Source of the DNA: Phoenix dactylifera
Taxonomy: Eukaryota; Streptophyta; Magnoliopsida; Arecales; Arecaceae
Assembly (NCBI RefSeq): GCF_009389715.1
Contig: NW_024067912.1
Span: forward strand, 186,001 to 250,000
DNA: 64,000 bases
Direction: 5' to 3'
A program made the position numbers and the translations under genes. Shown here piece after piece: positions 24,173-35,253 of this stretch (within the stretch, counting starts at the first letter, position 1; each line of letters opens with the position of its first letter). The notes beneath the pieces are model-generated. The model searched no databases and was not told the DNA's origin. It was given only the letters and a program-made list of their open reading frames with translations.

Positions 24173-25783
24173 CAAATATCACAAAGTCAACCACCAAATA
24201 TCACTGTCCCATCAAATTTAGAGCATCGTATATATTGTTCCCCCCTTTTTCATTCCAATTTCAAAAAAAGACTCTATTTTATTGTCAAATATGCATCAAT
24301 TGATTTTTGATAAATGTAACAACACTCCCTTGTCATCCAACTAATAACTAATTCTTTTGATCTCTTTCTAGTAGATGATGATTACAACCCTCTTAAATGG
24401 TGAATTTGCCGATTAAATATTAAAGTTGTGATCATTATTTGATAGAAAGGGATTAAAACAATGAGTCATTATTTAGACCATGAAGATTGCTTTCTATCGG
24501 TCATTAGAAATCAGATGTTGAATATCATTTTTACAAAAATCATTATTCCGAGGCTAAGTGGAAAAGTATGATGCCTCTTGATTAAATCTTATTGTTCTTA
24601 AGGACAAAAATAATCAATAATTACAACCTATTTGAGAATTAATAGAGTCTAACTTTCTGTATAATATATAGACAGGGAATAACTTATTTTTTCTCAAATA
24701 AATTCCTGCATTAACCTTGCTTATTTACACTATTTTATTAATTAAAAACAAATATACTATGTTAAATTTGAAATCTATGAAATTTTGTATTTGAAATGTC
24801 CTTAATTCTTCTTTTCACAAAAACATATGAAAAATATGGTTAACAAGTTATATATTGCTCGTCTACACAATTTCTTAAACCAATTAGATACTATTTTTTT
24901 AAAAGAATCTTTACTCATTTCTCATCCACATCTGTTACCAACTACTTGTTTTAAAATTTAGAAGGCAAACAAAAAAAAAATCGATATTCTTTTATTCACT
25001 TCCTTTATTTCATCTCTCTTATTTCTAATTCTATAAACATTAATTTAATTTTTACCATTCATTGCACATATCCTTTTGATTTGAAATAGAAATGTCTACA
25101 ATGTTCATGCATTTAAAAATTAAATAATTACATTCAACTCATACTACCTCCATGAGCATCCACACCATGATCATGTCTCTCCACGCATTTCAAGCTCCTC
25201 TTGCCATACTTCCTTCCATTGCAAATGTAAAAGTTTGGGAAAATCTTGCAGCTGTACACCCTGGCTGTGGCTTGTCATAACAACGTGATCTCTGGGTGCC
25301 TCAAAGTTCGTGTATTTTTTTGATTTGATTTATTTTTCAATGTCTTTCAATTCAAATCGACTTCCTCCTCCTCAGCATTGACCCGTTGTGCGAACGCACA
25401 CCAAACCGACGACCGATCTCGGAATCTACCGCTCTATATAGCGAACGCGCGAATCTTGAACAAATCGAGAAACCAACGGGATAAAGCTTACCATCCCATG
25501 CCTCGAGATCGCCGAAATACAAGATCTGACGGGTCCAGTTCCTCATACAATCATCAAGTCCTTATCAGACCAGCAAGAGCTGAAAACCCTCCGATCGCGC
25601 GCATAGAATTATTATGCGGTTGAAGCATCTATCTTGGGCTTCTCTATCATCGCGACATACCAACGGCTTGATTTGCTTCACGTGAAAGTGATGAATGGCC
25701 GATTTAGCATCCGCACAAAAGATTTATATGGGTATGGTACTGCGGTGAAAAGGTGGAAAACTCGGCGAAGTGTCCTCTAACAT

Positions 25784-25792
25784 TTAGGGTTT
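25784..25792 (+). promoter_or_regulatory. Telo-box (TTAGGGTTT) in the eIF5 promoter
   Basis: ttagggttt is the reverse of the plant telo-box AAACCCTAA, common in promoters of translation-machinery genes. It lies about 55-60 bases before the inferred start site. A site II-like TGGGCT is at 25635-25640. The pairing of these two motifs fits a growth-linked gene such as eIF5. Confidence 0.6.
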
Positions 25793-25813
25793 CCAGGGAC
25801 CTTCCCTTGCCTC

Positions 25814-25823
25814 TATATAAATA
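25814..25823 (+). promoter_or_regulatory. TATA box of the eIF5 gene
   Basis: tatataaata lies about 30 bases before a CT-rich stretch (ttctctgtttttcttcgctc) where transcription probably starts near 25846. Confidence 0.65.
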
Positions 25824-25845
25824 AATCCTTTTCTCTGTTTTTCTT

Positions 25846-25931
25846 CGCTCTTGTTCTATTCTTCCCCAGCTTGGAGAGAGGAGAGAGAGAAAGAAACGCG
25901 GTCTAGGGTTTTCCGTAGGCGATTCGTCAAG
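25846..25931 (+). other. eIF5 5' leader exon (non-coding)
   Basis: Leader-like sequence with CT/GA-rich stretches and tctagggtttt. It ends at a strong splice donor, gtcaag|gtaagg (intron from 25932). No protein-coding gene on the + strand lies between here and eIF5, so I assign it to that gene. The assignment is inferred, not shown by a transcript. Confidence 0.6.
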
Positions 25932-26735
25932 GTAAGGGCCTCCTCTTCTCTCTCTCGATCGCCTCCTGTCGATCCGATCTCGCTTTTCCATTGCTCGTGT
26001 TGGTTATTTTGCTTGTTTACTGGGTTCTCTGGGGCTTGATCGTTGTGGTAGTTGTAGGCTTTTATGTAGAGATTTTGGATTGATTTGGTCTTTGGAGCGA
26101 TTGTTTTGATTTTAATTTGTTTTATTTCCTGATATTTGATTTCATTATCGTATTCTTTGAGATGGTGGACCGTGGATTACTGGAAATTCATGACTTGATT
26201 AGGATTTGTTTGATTTATGAGTTTTTAGTTTGATTCTGAGATTGGTTTGCCTTTCTTTTGGTTCAATCAGACTGTTACTGATGCTTATCTCTGTGTTGGA
26301 TTTTGATTTGATCTGATATGTGTGTGTATGTGGGATTTTTCATGGTAATTATAGTTTGATCGTTCTTTTTTATGGTATAGCTTAATTGATCGTTTATGAG
26401 TATTGAGTTTTCGTATAATCAGATTAGTTTTAATATCAACTTCCAAGTCCTTTATTTTTACCCATTTTTTCTTTTATATTGTTAGTGTAACTCGGCTAGC
26501 ATTTGAGTTGGAACTCTTGATCCAACAGCCTAGTTTTGATTATTTATATGGATTATGGGCAAATAAGTTGAACCTTGAACTTCTTTTTAGATTAGCTGAT
26601 TCTTGGCATACAAATAGTTCCATTACAGTTATGATGGATATCAGTTGTGATTTTGGTTCTGATAACATTGCCTCGACTAAAGTTTGATTTAATTTAGCAG
26701 TCTGCAATATATGTCACTTTTATTTTCTTTCTTCA

Positions 26736-26752
26736 TATATATATATATATAT
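26736..26752. repeat. (TA)n microsatellite
   Basis: A short TA run in the eIF5 leader intron. Confidence 0.85.
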
Positions 26753-26907
26753 AATGTTAGCAATCCTTGTTCCAGGATTAATCCTCCCTACTATTTGGTT
26801 ATCTGTAAGGTAGATATATAATTGCTTTGGTGTAATTTAGGAGAGTAGACAATGATAACACTTTTAAGGAAGGTATTTAGTTGTAAATTTTAAGGCTTGG
26901 TGATTAG

Positions 26908-27071
26908 CAAGGGCAGGACTTAGTGCAATAGTAAGGTTTTTTTATTGTGACCTAGGTATCACGTGTTTGAAATATGAAAATAGTCTCTCTGCACATGGGG
27001 GTAAGGTTGCTTACATTAGACCCTCCCTAGACCCCATGGTGGCGGGAGCCTTGTGTATGGGACGCCCTATT
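26908..27071 (+). mobile_element. Au-type SINE with 11-bp target duplications
   Basis: This 164-bp element shows typical Au SINE phrases: ggcaggacttagtgcaatag, attgtgacct, gtgtttgaaat (degenerate pol III B box), gggtaaggttgcttacatta, accctcccta, ggcgggagccttgtg and gacgcccta, ending in a short T-rich end. Perfect direct repeats TTGGTGATTAG flank it (26897-26907 and 27072-27082). Au SINEs are tRNA-derived, pol III-transcribed retroposons moved by LINE enzymes. Same orientation as eIF5. Confidence 0.88.
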
Positions 27072-27279
27072 TTGGTGATTAGTCTATGAAAAGTCATCGC
27101 AAGATGTGAGTATATTAGCTTTTTTATTGCCTATTGAGATGCATGCAATTGATGATTGCAGTCTTGAGCTTCTCCAATTTGTTTTATCTTTATTACAAAT
27201 CAATTTGTGAAAAAACGTGAAGGTTACTGATTTCATGCAGGCACCATTTTAGGAAAGTGCCAACTTACATCTATTTTAT

Positions 27280-27433
27280 GGATGATGGTGTATGCATGTA
27301 CTTTTGGTAGGGTGTGAATGTGCTGAGCTGACCTCAACTTTTGGCTGCTTAGGCTTGGATGATGGTGTATGCATGTACTTTTGGTAGGGTGTGAATGTGC
27401 TGAGCTGACCTCAACTTTTGGCTGCTTAGGCTT
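27280..27433. repeat. 77-bp perfect tandem duplication
   Basis: Two copies, 27280-27356 and 27357-27433, beginning ggatgatggtgtatgc. I see no differences between them, so the duplication is recent or an assembly artefact. Confidence 0.93.
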
Positions 27434-28346
27434 GGCTTGATATATGGAAAGGTGTGTTTATATTTGAGGCTATGATTGGGTAAAGTGGGCTTTGATTTTT
27501 CTTTGCAAAACAAAGAGTTCAGGCATGGCTTGCTCAAATATTGAGCTTTTAGTTGTGCTTGAGTTTGTCTTATTAATTAACTAAACATGCTTAGGCAAGC
27601 CCATTATCAATCTAAGCATGATTTGTTCTTGCAGCTTAGACTTTGAATCCGTGTTTGTGGATCTGCAAAGTGGTTGCTTATATTGATTTGTTCAACAAGC
27701 TTATCTATATCCGAACTCTATTAAAAAGTGGTAGTTCACATTTTGGAATATTCTCCTAGTGATCTTCTGTCAACATAATAGACAAAGCACCATTGCATTT
27801 AATTGTAAGTGTTTTGTAAAAATGACAATGGCAAAAGGAAAGAAAAATCGCAAGCGGAACTCGAATATGTTTGGCTTATGTTACATGGGAGTCCCCTTTC
27901 TCTCATAGGTTTTGGCTGCGCCAAAGTTAACCCCAAAAAGAAAAAAAAGGAAAAAGAAAATCTTAGGCAAGAAAACATTGTCCACGGCTTGAGCTCCATC
28001 TCTCCCCTCTCCACCCGCATCCTTCCATTATTTTGATTGGAATTGAAGTTAACAAATAATTTTTGTTTAAAAAATATTAATTTGTCTCCAATTTGGTAAG
28101 AATTCATCATTGGGAAAATCCTGATGTACTGTACATGCCAAAGGAGAAACTTAAGCGATGTAACTTGTTCCTTCTTTTCAAAAACACAATAAACTCAATA
28201 TAGATTGGGTCCTCTTTTTTATATCAAACTTGAAACTATATTCAGCACAATATCAAATTCCTTATGCCCTAAGGAAGCATACTTATGAAGTATAAATATC
28301 ACAACACCAAAGCAGAGACCACAACTTTCATTGAGATGGACTTTTA

Positions 28347-29256
28347 GGACTCGTTTGGTTTGTGGGAAGAATTTTACTTCATTGGAATGTTTTTTCTTGG
28401 GAAGCTGATGACTGGGTCTGCGATACCTAAAAAAGTGGTTTTTGCATGTTTTGTTGACCATGGAAAAGAAGCATAGGAAATATACTTTTCAAAGTGACTT
28501 ATATTTGGTTGAGCATATATTTTTCTAGAAAAGTTGTGTAAAATATTTATTATACTCTTAATAAAGGGATTACAAGAAAAAAAAACATCACATGCATAAT
28601 TTTTAGAATCAGATGCTTGAAATAGCAAGGTCCAAAGGTTTTGAAGGTTTAACACCAAAAAGATCCGAATATATTTTTAGTAGCTATTTAAAAATATTTT
28701 TAACTATGAAAATTACCATAATTCATAATATATTTGAATACTTGTTTAACTATTAAAATTACCACAATTCATAATATATTTTTAATAGCTGTGTTTAATT
28801 TTTTTAAAATCTAAAAATATTTTGAAAAATTAAAAATAGCTATTAAAAATATTTATTGGATTGATTTTTTAGTTAATAACTAACAGCTTCTTTATACCAT
28901 GATAATTTTAAATAGTTATTAATATATTTTTATATATTAAAATTGCCATAACTTCTTTATATTGTGGTAATTTTTAATAGTTTAAGATTAACTATTAAAC
29001 ATATCTATTAAGAAGATCGTGATGGCTTAAGAGTATTTTTGGAAAAAAATTACCATAATTTTTATCCCATCTGAAAGTGGCTTTTGCATGTCTCACATGG
29101 GTTTTTCTTTCTCATGAAATGTGAAAAGTTTATTCATTTGGAAAAGCTACTTTTCCGTCTCTTCTTTTGAAAACTCCAACTAAACATAAGATATTTTTTT
29201 CATTTTTTCGTTGACTACACTTTTCTCCCTCCTCTTCCCGTGAACCAAATGAGTCC
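28347..29256. mobile_element. PIF/Harbinger-like MITE (about 910 bp)
   Basis: The left end GGACTCGTTTGGTTTGTGGG pairs with the reverse complement of the right end, GGACTCATTTGGTTCACGGG: about 25-bp inverted termini with about four differences. The flanking trinucleotides are TTA (28344-28346) and TTG (29257-29259), one base off the TTA/TAA duplication of this superfamily. The interior is AT-rich and non-coding. Confidence 0.7.
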
Positions 29257-30734
29257 TTGGGCATGATAATCAGGTTCACTGTTCTTAGCTTTTGCAAAAC
29301 GGGAGGATAATTGGCATCAACTTCCATAACCCAAAATGTTTCATTTCCTATCATGAGATGTATCCCATTCCCTTCTGCCTTTCCCCCAATCCCCCCTCAC
29401 AATCCAAAGCAGGTGGGGGGTCTTCCCTCGAGCTTCCTAGACTTGTCCCCACCAAACCAGGTGAGGGGGGATTGGTATTTGTGCTGTCCTCATTCAATTA
29501 GCCATGTGTTTATTTTACTTGCTCCAGCCTTTGCGTGTGTAGGGTGGGGCGGTGGGGGGGGGGGGTGGGGTGGACTTGAACTGGCTGCCATCTTGACTGT
29601 TACATGTTGAAAAGTTTTTTTTTTTTTGATCAAGATGATTTGATCATAGTTTTAGTTGAGATTGAGTTTTCTTGTATAAGTTTGTCGGTCTGTTTCATGG
29701 AACTCATGATATTGTAATATTGTGACATGCTTCCCTGTAGACCTTATCTGTGATGTATGTTGATGCTTGATCCATAACACATTGCGAGGAATTATTCTTA
29801 CGTGATTCAATGAAAAACTTTGTCGATCTTAATTTGAGTGCATTTTATGCTCTTCAGAAAAAAAGCCTTATGGTTTTTAAAATTAAATTAAAACAATTAT
29901 GTGTAGCAGGTATTTGTAACATTCCATAAAAAAAGGTATTATTCTTTACCCCGAAAAGTCTAATTTCAGATAAGCATAATTTTTAATATCTGCTTTTGGG
30001 AGAATGTAGAATAACTAACCTCTGGATTGTGCTAATTTGGAGGACCTACTTTCTTGCTACAAGATGGCAATTTAGCCTTGCTCAAGAGCAAACACATTGG
30101 TGGTGCAAATGACTTAGGTAATCTTGAATTTAATTGAGGTGATTGCTGAGTCATCCCAAATCTAAAGTTTAATCCTGTCTAGTCCTTAATGTAGACCTAA
30201 ACCTCAATCAAGTTAGCCTCTGATGCATTTAGATCCAATCTTGTCAAAACCAAATAGACTTGATATTACTCTACAGTCGAATCAAAAATTAAGGCTAGAC
30301 CCAACTCATTGATGTCTGAATTTAAGTAGCTATATGCTATGTGTATTTAACATAAATGCTTCATCAGGTTGGATTTCTTTATGGATTGCCATCTTGTAAG
30401 GACTTTGAATCTGGATTCCGTAAGTGTGGGGGTAAGATTGCTTATTGCTTCATAGCTTTGAAATTGCTTTAAGATCAAGCTCCTCCTAGAAATCTCAACT
30501 TCATAAAATTAAAGTATTAAATCTAGAATAAGCATAAAATTGTGAATTTGAAATTAAAATCTAACTTTAAATAACATCAGAAGTGGCTTTAAATAAGAAT
30601 ACTTGGCAGATTAGGATTTATAAAGCCAACGCTGGATAGTTGGGAAAAGGCTAGATGGTTATGGTTATGGTAGATTAAAATCTCTAGATGTAGCATTAAT
30701 GTTATTGTTTTACTTACCTACTTTTGAGTATGGT

Positions 30735-31005
30735 TCTAATTTTGGGTTATTGAGCGATATTTGACTTAATGATTTTGGTCATTAGTAATTTCATTATCAG
30801 TCTTTTGGGTTATTAGTAATTTCATTATCAGTCTTTCTACTCGATATACACAGTAGTCACCTCTAATTTTGGGTTATTGAGCGATATTTGACTTAATGAT
30901 TTTGGTCATTAGTAATTTCATTATCAGTCTTTTGGATTAACTTCACAATTTTGACTACTGTGTCTTTCTAGAACCCTTTTTAACAGGATGCTAAATTAGA
31001 GGTGA
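30735..31005. repeat. Locally rearranged segment: 74-bp direct repeats plus short inverted copies
   Basis: A 74-bp unit (tctaattttgggttattgag...) occurs at 30735-30808 and 30862-30935. Its last part is repeated a third time from 30809. The 12-mer acacagtagtca (30848-30859) recurs inverted at 30952-30963, and tcacctctaattt (30857-30869) recurs inverted at 30993-31005. Confidence 0.9.
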
Positions 31006-31220
31006 TAAATGTGGATCTTCTGCATGCTGTAGCTTGATTTAGTATCATGTTGTGACTGCATGAAGTAGTTTTTTTACATCCTCTTATTCTATATTCTTTG
31101 TCATCTTCTGTCTTTTTTAGTGTAGTGCCATGCGATCCCGATTGTTTTCAGTATTTGCTTTACATAATCAATTTGATGGATAACTTTTTTAATTATTGCT
31201 TTTGTGATCTTATTTTGCAG

Positions 31221-31614
31221 GATATATTGACTTTTAAAGAAGTAAAGACTGTTTTACATCATACCTTTCTTACCTGTCAAAGTGGAGAGTGTGAAGTGCA
31301 GCACATCTTTTATGTCTGAACGGGACTCCTTGTACTTGGGATTCATTGGGTTGCTTGGAGAATACTGCCCTACATCCAGAAAAAAATACATACACTCTTT
31401 GGATAGAGTTGATTGCATGCATCTCAAGTCATTTCAGGATTCTGCACTAATTCAAGGTTGCAGCTGGGAGCAACCTTTTCCTCTCGCCTCGGATCAGTTC
31501 CATAGTGAAGAAGCGAGTCACTTGTTGTCACTTACTGCTGCATCAATCCCTACGTCCAGCATTTGCTACATCTGACATTGCCACCAGTCCCTACTTTTGG
31601 TTTCTCAGGTACAG
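31221..31614 (+). other. Possible second eIF5 leader segment
   Basis: ttttgcag at 31213-31220 is a good splice acceptor with a T-rich stretch before it. If used, the leader would continue to the ATG and contain several upstream ATGs, including a 97-codon one at 31282. The alternative acceptor at 31608 would remove it. Transcript data would decide. Confidence 0.35.
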
Positions 31615-32955
31615 ATGGCTTTGCAGAATATTGGTGCCTCAAACAGTGATGATGCCTTCTACAGGTACAAGATGCCAAAGATGATTACCAAAATAGAAGG
31701 TCGTGGAAATGGAATCAAGACCAACATCGTGAACATGGTGGACATCGCAAAGGCTTTGGCAAGGCCTGCCCCCTACACCATAAAATATTTTGGGTGTGAG
31801 CTTGGTGCACAGTCAAAGTTTGACACAAAAACTGGTACTTCGATTGTTAATGGGGCTCATGACACTGCCAAGCTAGCTGGGCTTCTTGAGAACTTCATCG
31901 AAAAGTATGTGCAGTGCTATGGATGCAGGAATCCTGAAACTGAAATAGTAATCACCAAGTCCCAGATGATCACCCTCAAATGTGCTGCATGTGGGTTTGT
32001 ATCGGATGTGGACATGAGGGACAAGCTCACAACTTTTATTCTGAAGAACCCACCAGAGCAGAAAAAAGGATCCAAAGACAAGAAGTCAATGAGGCGGGTG
32101 GAGAAAGACAGGCTCAAGGAAGGTGAAGCTGCTGATGAAGAACAGAAGAAATTGAAGAAAGAGATGAAGAAGAAGGGTACTGTATCATCCAAAGAAGGGG
32201 CAAATTCAAAAGCTGCTGCTAGAAAGAAGAAGCCTGCAGGGTCTGACGAGGATCATTCTTCACCAGCTGGCAGCCAGTCTGGTGATAACGAGGTCGCTGA
32301 AGATGATGATATCCAGTGGCAGACTGATACATCTCTTGAAGCAGCTCGCCAACGCATCCAGGAACAGCTCAGTGCCACTACTGCTGAAATGGTTGTGCTT
32401 ACCACTACTGAGACAGACAAGGGAGAGAAGAAACCTAAAGAAGAGAAGAAAGAGGAAGCTGCAAAAAACGGAGCTGAAGAAGCATTGAAGAAATCTAACG
32501 CCCATGACAGGCTGGTTAAAGAGATCAAAGGCAAACTGAGCAAGGGCTCAACTCCAAGTGGGCTTGTATCCTTTCTGGGTTCGGTGGTTGGCTCCCCTCA
32601 GGAGGTGATGAATGCACTCTTTGATGCCCTCTTCGAGGGTGTGGGGAAAGGGTTTGCTAAGGAGGTGGCCAAGAAGAAGAACTACCTTGCTGCTGCTGTG
32701 CAGGATGAGGGATCCCAGTTGCTTCTGCTCCGGGCTATTGAGGCCTTCTGTGAGAAATGTAGTGCTGATGCAGTGAAAGAGGTGGCTTTAGCTGCAAAGT
32801 TTCTCTATGATGGGGATGTGGTGGAGGAGGAATACATTGTGCAGTGGTATGAGGAAGGTCTCGCTGGCGTCAAAAAGAGCTCTCCTGTTTTGAAGAACAT
32901 GAAGCCTTTCGTCGAGTGGCTTCAGAATGCTGAGTCAGAAACAGAAGAGGAGTAA
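31615..32955 (+). CDS. eIF5: Eukaryotic translation initiation factor 5 (eIF5)
   Basis: A 446-residue single-exon CDS, the usual plant length and layout. eIF5 is the GTPase-activating protein for eIF2 in the 43S pre-initiation complex in the cytosol. The N-terminal eIF2B/eIF5 domain (about 1-140) has the FYRYKMP segment with R17 as the arginine finger, then a C4 zinc ribbon at C101, C104, C123 and C126 (CYGC...CAAC). A lysine-rich charged linker (150-290) contains KKLKKEMKKK-type K-boxes used in plants for partner binding. The C-terminal W2/HEAT domain (about 290-446) ends with the aromatic-acidic boxes EEEYIVQWYEE and FVEWLQNAESETEEE that bind eIF2-beta and eIF3c. Start: an ATG six codons upstream (31597) is in frame, but it lies before the tttctcag acceptor and is not in the family; MALQNIGASN is the family start. 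Confidence 0.96.
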   Translation: MALQNIGASNSDDAFYRYKMPKMITKIEGRGNGIKTNIVNMVDIAKALARPAPYTIKYFGCELGAQSKFDTKTGTSIVNGAHDTAKLAGLLENFIEKYVQCYGCRNPETEIVITKSQMITLKCAACGFVSDVDMRDKLTTFILKNPPEQKKGSKDKKSMRRVEKDRLKEGEAADEEQKKLKKEMKKKGTVSSKEGANSKAAARKKKPAGSDEDHSSPAGSQSGDNEVAEDDDIQWQTDTSLEAARQRIQEQLSATTAEMVVLTTTETDKGEKKPKEEKKEEAAKNGAEEALKKSNAHDRLVKEIKGKLSKGSTPSGLVSFLGSVVGSPQEVMNALFDALFEGVGKGFAKEVAKKKNYLAAAVQDEGSQLLLLRAIEAFCEKCSADAVKEVALAAKFLYDGDVVEEEYIVQWYEEGLAGVKKSSPVLKNMKPFVEWLQNAESETEEE

Positions 32956-33150
32956 CTCCATGCCTCCAGCAATTTAGGTTTTTAGGTATTCTTGATTTCT
33001 GGTACTTTTGATACTTTGGACGAATCTATATTTTCTAGTATTGTTTGTTTCTATTGTCTGTGTTGGTGGTGGAGTCTATATGTTCTGGTATTGCTATCCT
33101 AGCTGTTATCTAAGTCGCGTCTGCGCAAACTTGTCTTTGTGCAATTAAAT

Positions 33151-33156
33151 AATAAA
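33151..33156 (+). terminator. Polyadenylation signal of eIF5
   Basis: AATAAA about 195 bases after the stop codon, with T/GT-rich sequence around it. Confidence 0.6.
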
Positions 33157-34085
33157 CATCTTTGACTTTGATTAACTGGCTTGACTGGTCTGCCCTACCT
33201 GTTTTGTAGAAGGTATGCCCTAAATTTGGTTTGCAGGTGGTGTGCGTTAACTTCCAATTGCTGATTATTTTTATTGCTCCTGGTTCTGGCAACTGCAGTA
33301 ATGCTGACTTTGATTTATGGAAGGCATGCCCTGAATGAATTTTGTTTGGCAGGTGGTGTACATTTTTCTTTTCTTCATCCTCTGAAGATGCTTATATTTT
33401 ATAATGCTCTGGGCTCAGGGCAACTATTGAGGATATGGTTATGGAAGTTCCTCTAATGGCTGCAAAACCACAAGCATTTTTTAATGGATTTGAATGGCCA
33501 TATATGCTACTGGTTACTAAAATTTTGTCTAAGTGATTGACTTCTCAAAGACCAAAAAAAAAAAGTGTTATAAAGTGGCAATTTTAAAATGATTTTGTGA
33601 TGGATGCAGGTATCATGCTCCTTGTTGGCTTAATTGTTGGCCGATATGGTCTTTTGCTTTTTTTTTTTCCGGAAATAATTCGGGCATGGGTGGATGCTGG
33701 AAAGTAGACACTTCTGCATGAGCGTCACAGAAAGCTGCCCTCGCATTAAAAGCGAGTAGAATGCCTGGACTAGGGAAACAGCGAAACCTAGTTGAAGGAA
33801 ATGAGCTCATTCTTGCAGGACGTTGACGAATGCGAGGCGGTAATCTTGAGAATTGGCATCTTTGGGAGGACCAAAGGCTCGATAAGCAGCATGATGGATT
33901 TGGTAAAAATTGTTTGGTCAGAATTCAAAACTGCCATATATCCATGGATTTATGCTGTCAAACAACTGAAACTATATTCTCTATTCTCAGCTTCATTATA
34001 CTCAACATTCATGGTGTAGAATGTTGAGAGACTTTTATTAATAGGCTGTTGTTTACTTCAGACTCTACTATTTATGCTGAATGCT
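33157..34085. other. No gene recognised
   Basis: Spacer between eIF5 and the minus-strand remnant. Short repeated phrases (ggcatgccctgaat / ggtatgccctaaat with ggtggtgt) near 33208-33360 suggest a small diverged duplication. No coding signal. Confidence 0.45.
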
Positions 34086-34089
34086 CTTT

Positions 34090-34674
34090 CTTGAGCCCAT
34101 CCCCTCCCTTGGAATATCAAAATGACATTGAAGACAAGCCCAGGAACTTGGCCGGAGTTGCAGGATGAGTGGCTGCGGAGGAGGCTGTGTCGGAGAGAGG
34201 CAGGCGATAGCAGATGGGTGTGTGGTGGGGGTCAGGGTGAGGACGAACTTGGGGACGACATCAGAGAGGCAACCGCAATCGAAGTTCAAGTGGCGTAAAT
34301 GGAGCTAACGAGGCCTTTGGAGACGGCCTCAATTTTGGTTGAAGAAAAAGTTGTCGTAGAAGACGGGGATGAACCTGCCCTAGCCAAGCTTGTGGGAGGG
34401 GAAGAAGGAGGCAATGGTGGTAGGAGAATCGACGAAGGAAGCTTGCCGGAGGAGGCTTGACATCAATGAGGATGGTGGAGCTAGTGCCACCATAGGCAAG
34501 GCGGCGATATAGGACCAAAACAAATAAAAAGAAGATGAACACGGTCAGTGCGACTACCACGATGACCTTGATGATGGGGTGGTGGCCGTAGCTGTGGTGG
34601 TGTAGGAGAAAGGGCAGGGATAGGATTCGACGATTCCGCCAGCTCCGATGGCGGCTAGGATGGCATGGCTCCAA
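34090..34674 (-). pseudogene. Receptor-like kinase remnant (N-terminal part), minus strand
   Basis: On the minus strand the ORF from 34674 begins MEPCHPSRHRSW, has one clear membrane segment (IIKVIVVVALTVFIFFLFVL) followed by YRR, then FLRRFSY. In a neighbouring frame this continues TIASFFPSHKLG, stop, GRFIPVF, resembling the FSY-x-x-L...SFSPSHKLGQGGFGPVF start of a receptor-like kinase domain (At4g25390-like layout). Frameshifts and stops follow and later kinase motifs are not recognisable. Orientation is opposite to eIF5 and SPPA. The family call rests on a short stretch. Confidence 0.4.
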
Positions 34675-35253
34675 TCCTCCAATTGAGAAGACTCTCCAAG
34701 AGGCTAATCAAGATATCTATGATTGAATTGGACTTTTAGTCTAGCGAGAACACTGAGACTTAAATAGAAAGAGTATGTAAAGACTATGACTTGTTGGATG
34801 AGGTCTTGAATCAACAAGCTAGCATGTTCTAAAGCATGCCATGGCATTAATTTGGTCGATCAGGTTCATGAAACTACCAAAAATATGCTTTTGCTCATAT
34901 CCACTAATGAGCCGGCTACAAAACCACGGCCAAAACCACACGCAAAAAGACAATGGAATTTCGCGATAACAATCCGAAATCCACATATTATTTTGAATTC
35001 GGAGTTGGCACATATAATAATTTGGGTCCGGAGATATGAGTAGCCAAAAATCCCAAGCAGTATTCCGGAACCAACCTGTTTGCACCCTAAAAACCCAATC
35101 CATGCCCGATTCTAGAGAACCAAGACCGGATCCCCGATAACGTGGCGACGAAGCGACCTTTGCCATCCCTATTACAAACTCCCCCGCTCTCCGATAAAGC
35201 GGGAGGGAGGGAGGGACTGAGTGCGCGCGCGTTTCCTTCCAGTAATCTGAGAA

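Larger units (their letters stand above)
20246..25780. other. Intergenic; no gene recognised
   Basis: Contains the SOFL 3' flank, simple repeats and short duplications listed separately. No exon-like frame with recognisable similarity on either strand. Confidence 0.45.
25932..31608 (+). other. eIF5 leader intron (about 5.7 kb)
   Basis: It starts gtaagg and is T-rich at its 5' end, as in plant leader introns. The acceptor is either tttctcag at 31608, six bases before the ATG, or ttttgcag at 31220, which would leave a 394-base leader directly attached to the CDS. It holds the SINE, the 77-bp duplication, the MITE and the rearranged segment listed below. Confidence 0.55.

Noticed and set aside
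23819..24197. Phe/Ser-rich membrane-like ORFs on the minus strand
   Set aside because: Translation of a homopyrimidine strand; a simple-sequence artefact.
31597..31614. Upstream in-frame ATG as eIF5 start
   Set aside because: It precedes a good splice acceptor and adds residues not found in the family; MALQNIG is the normal start.
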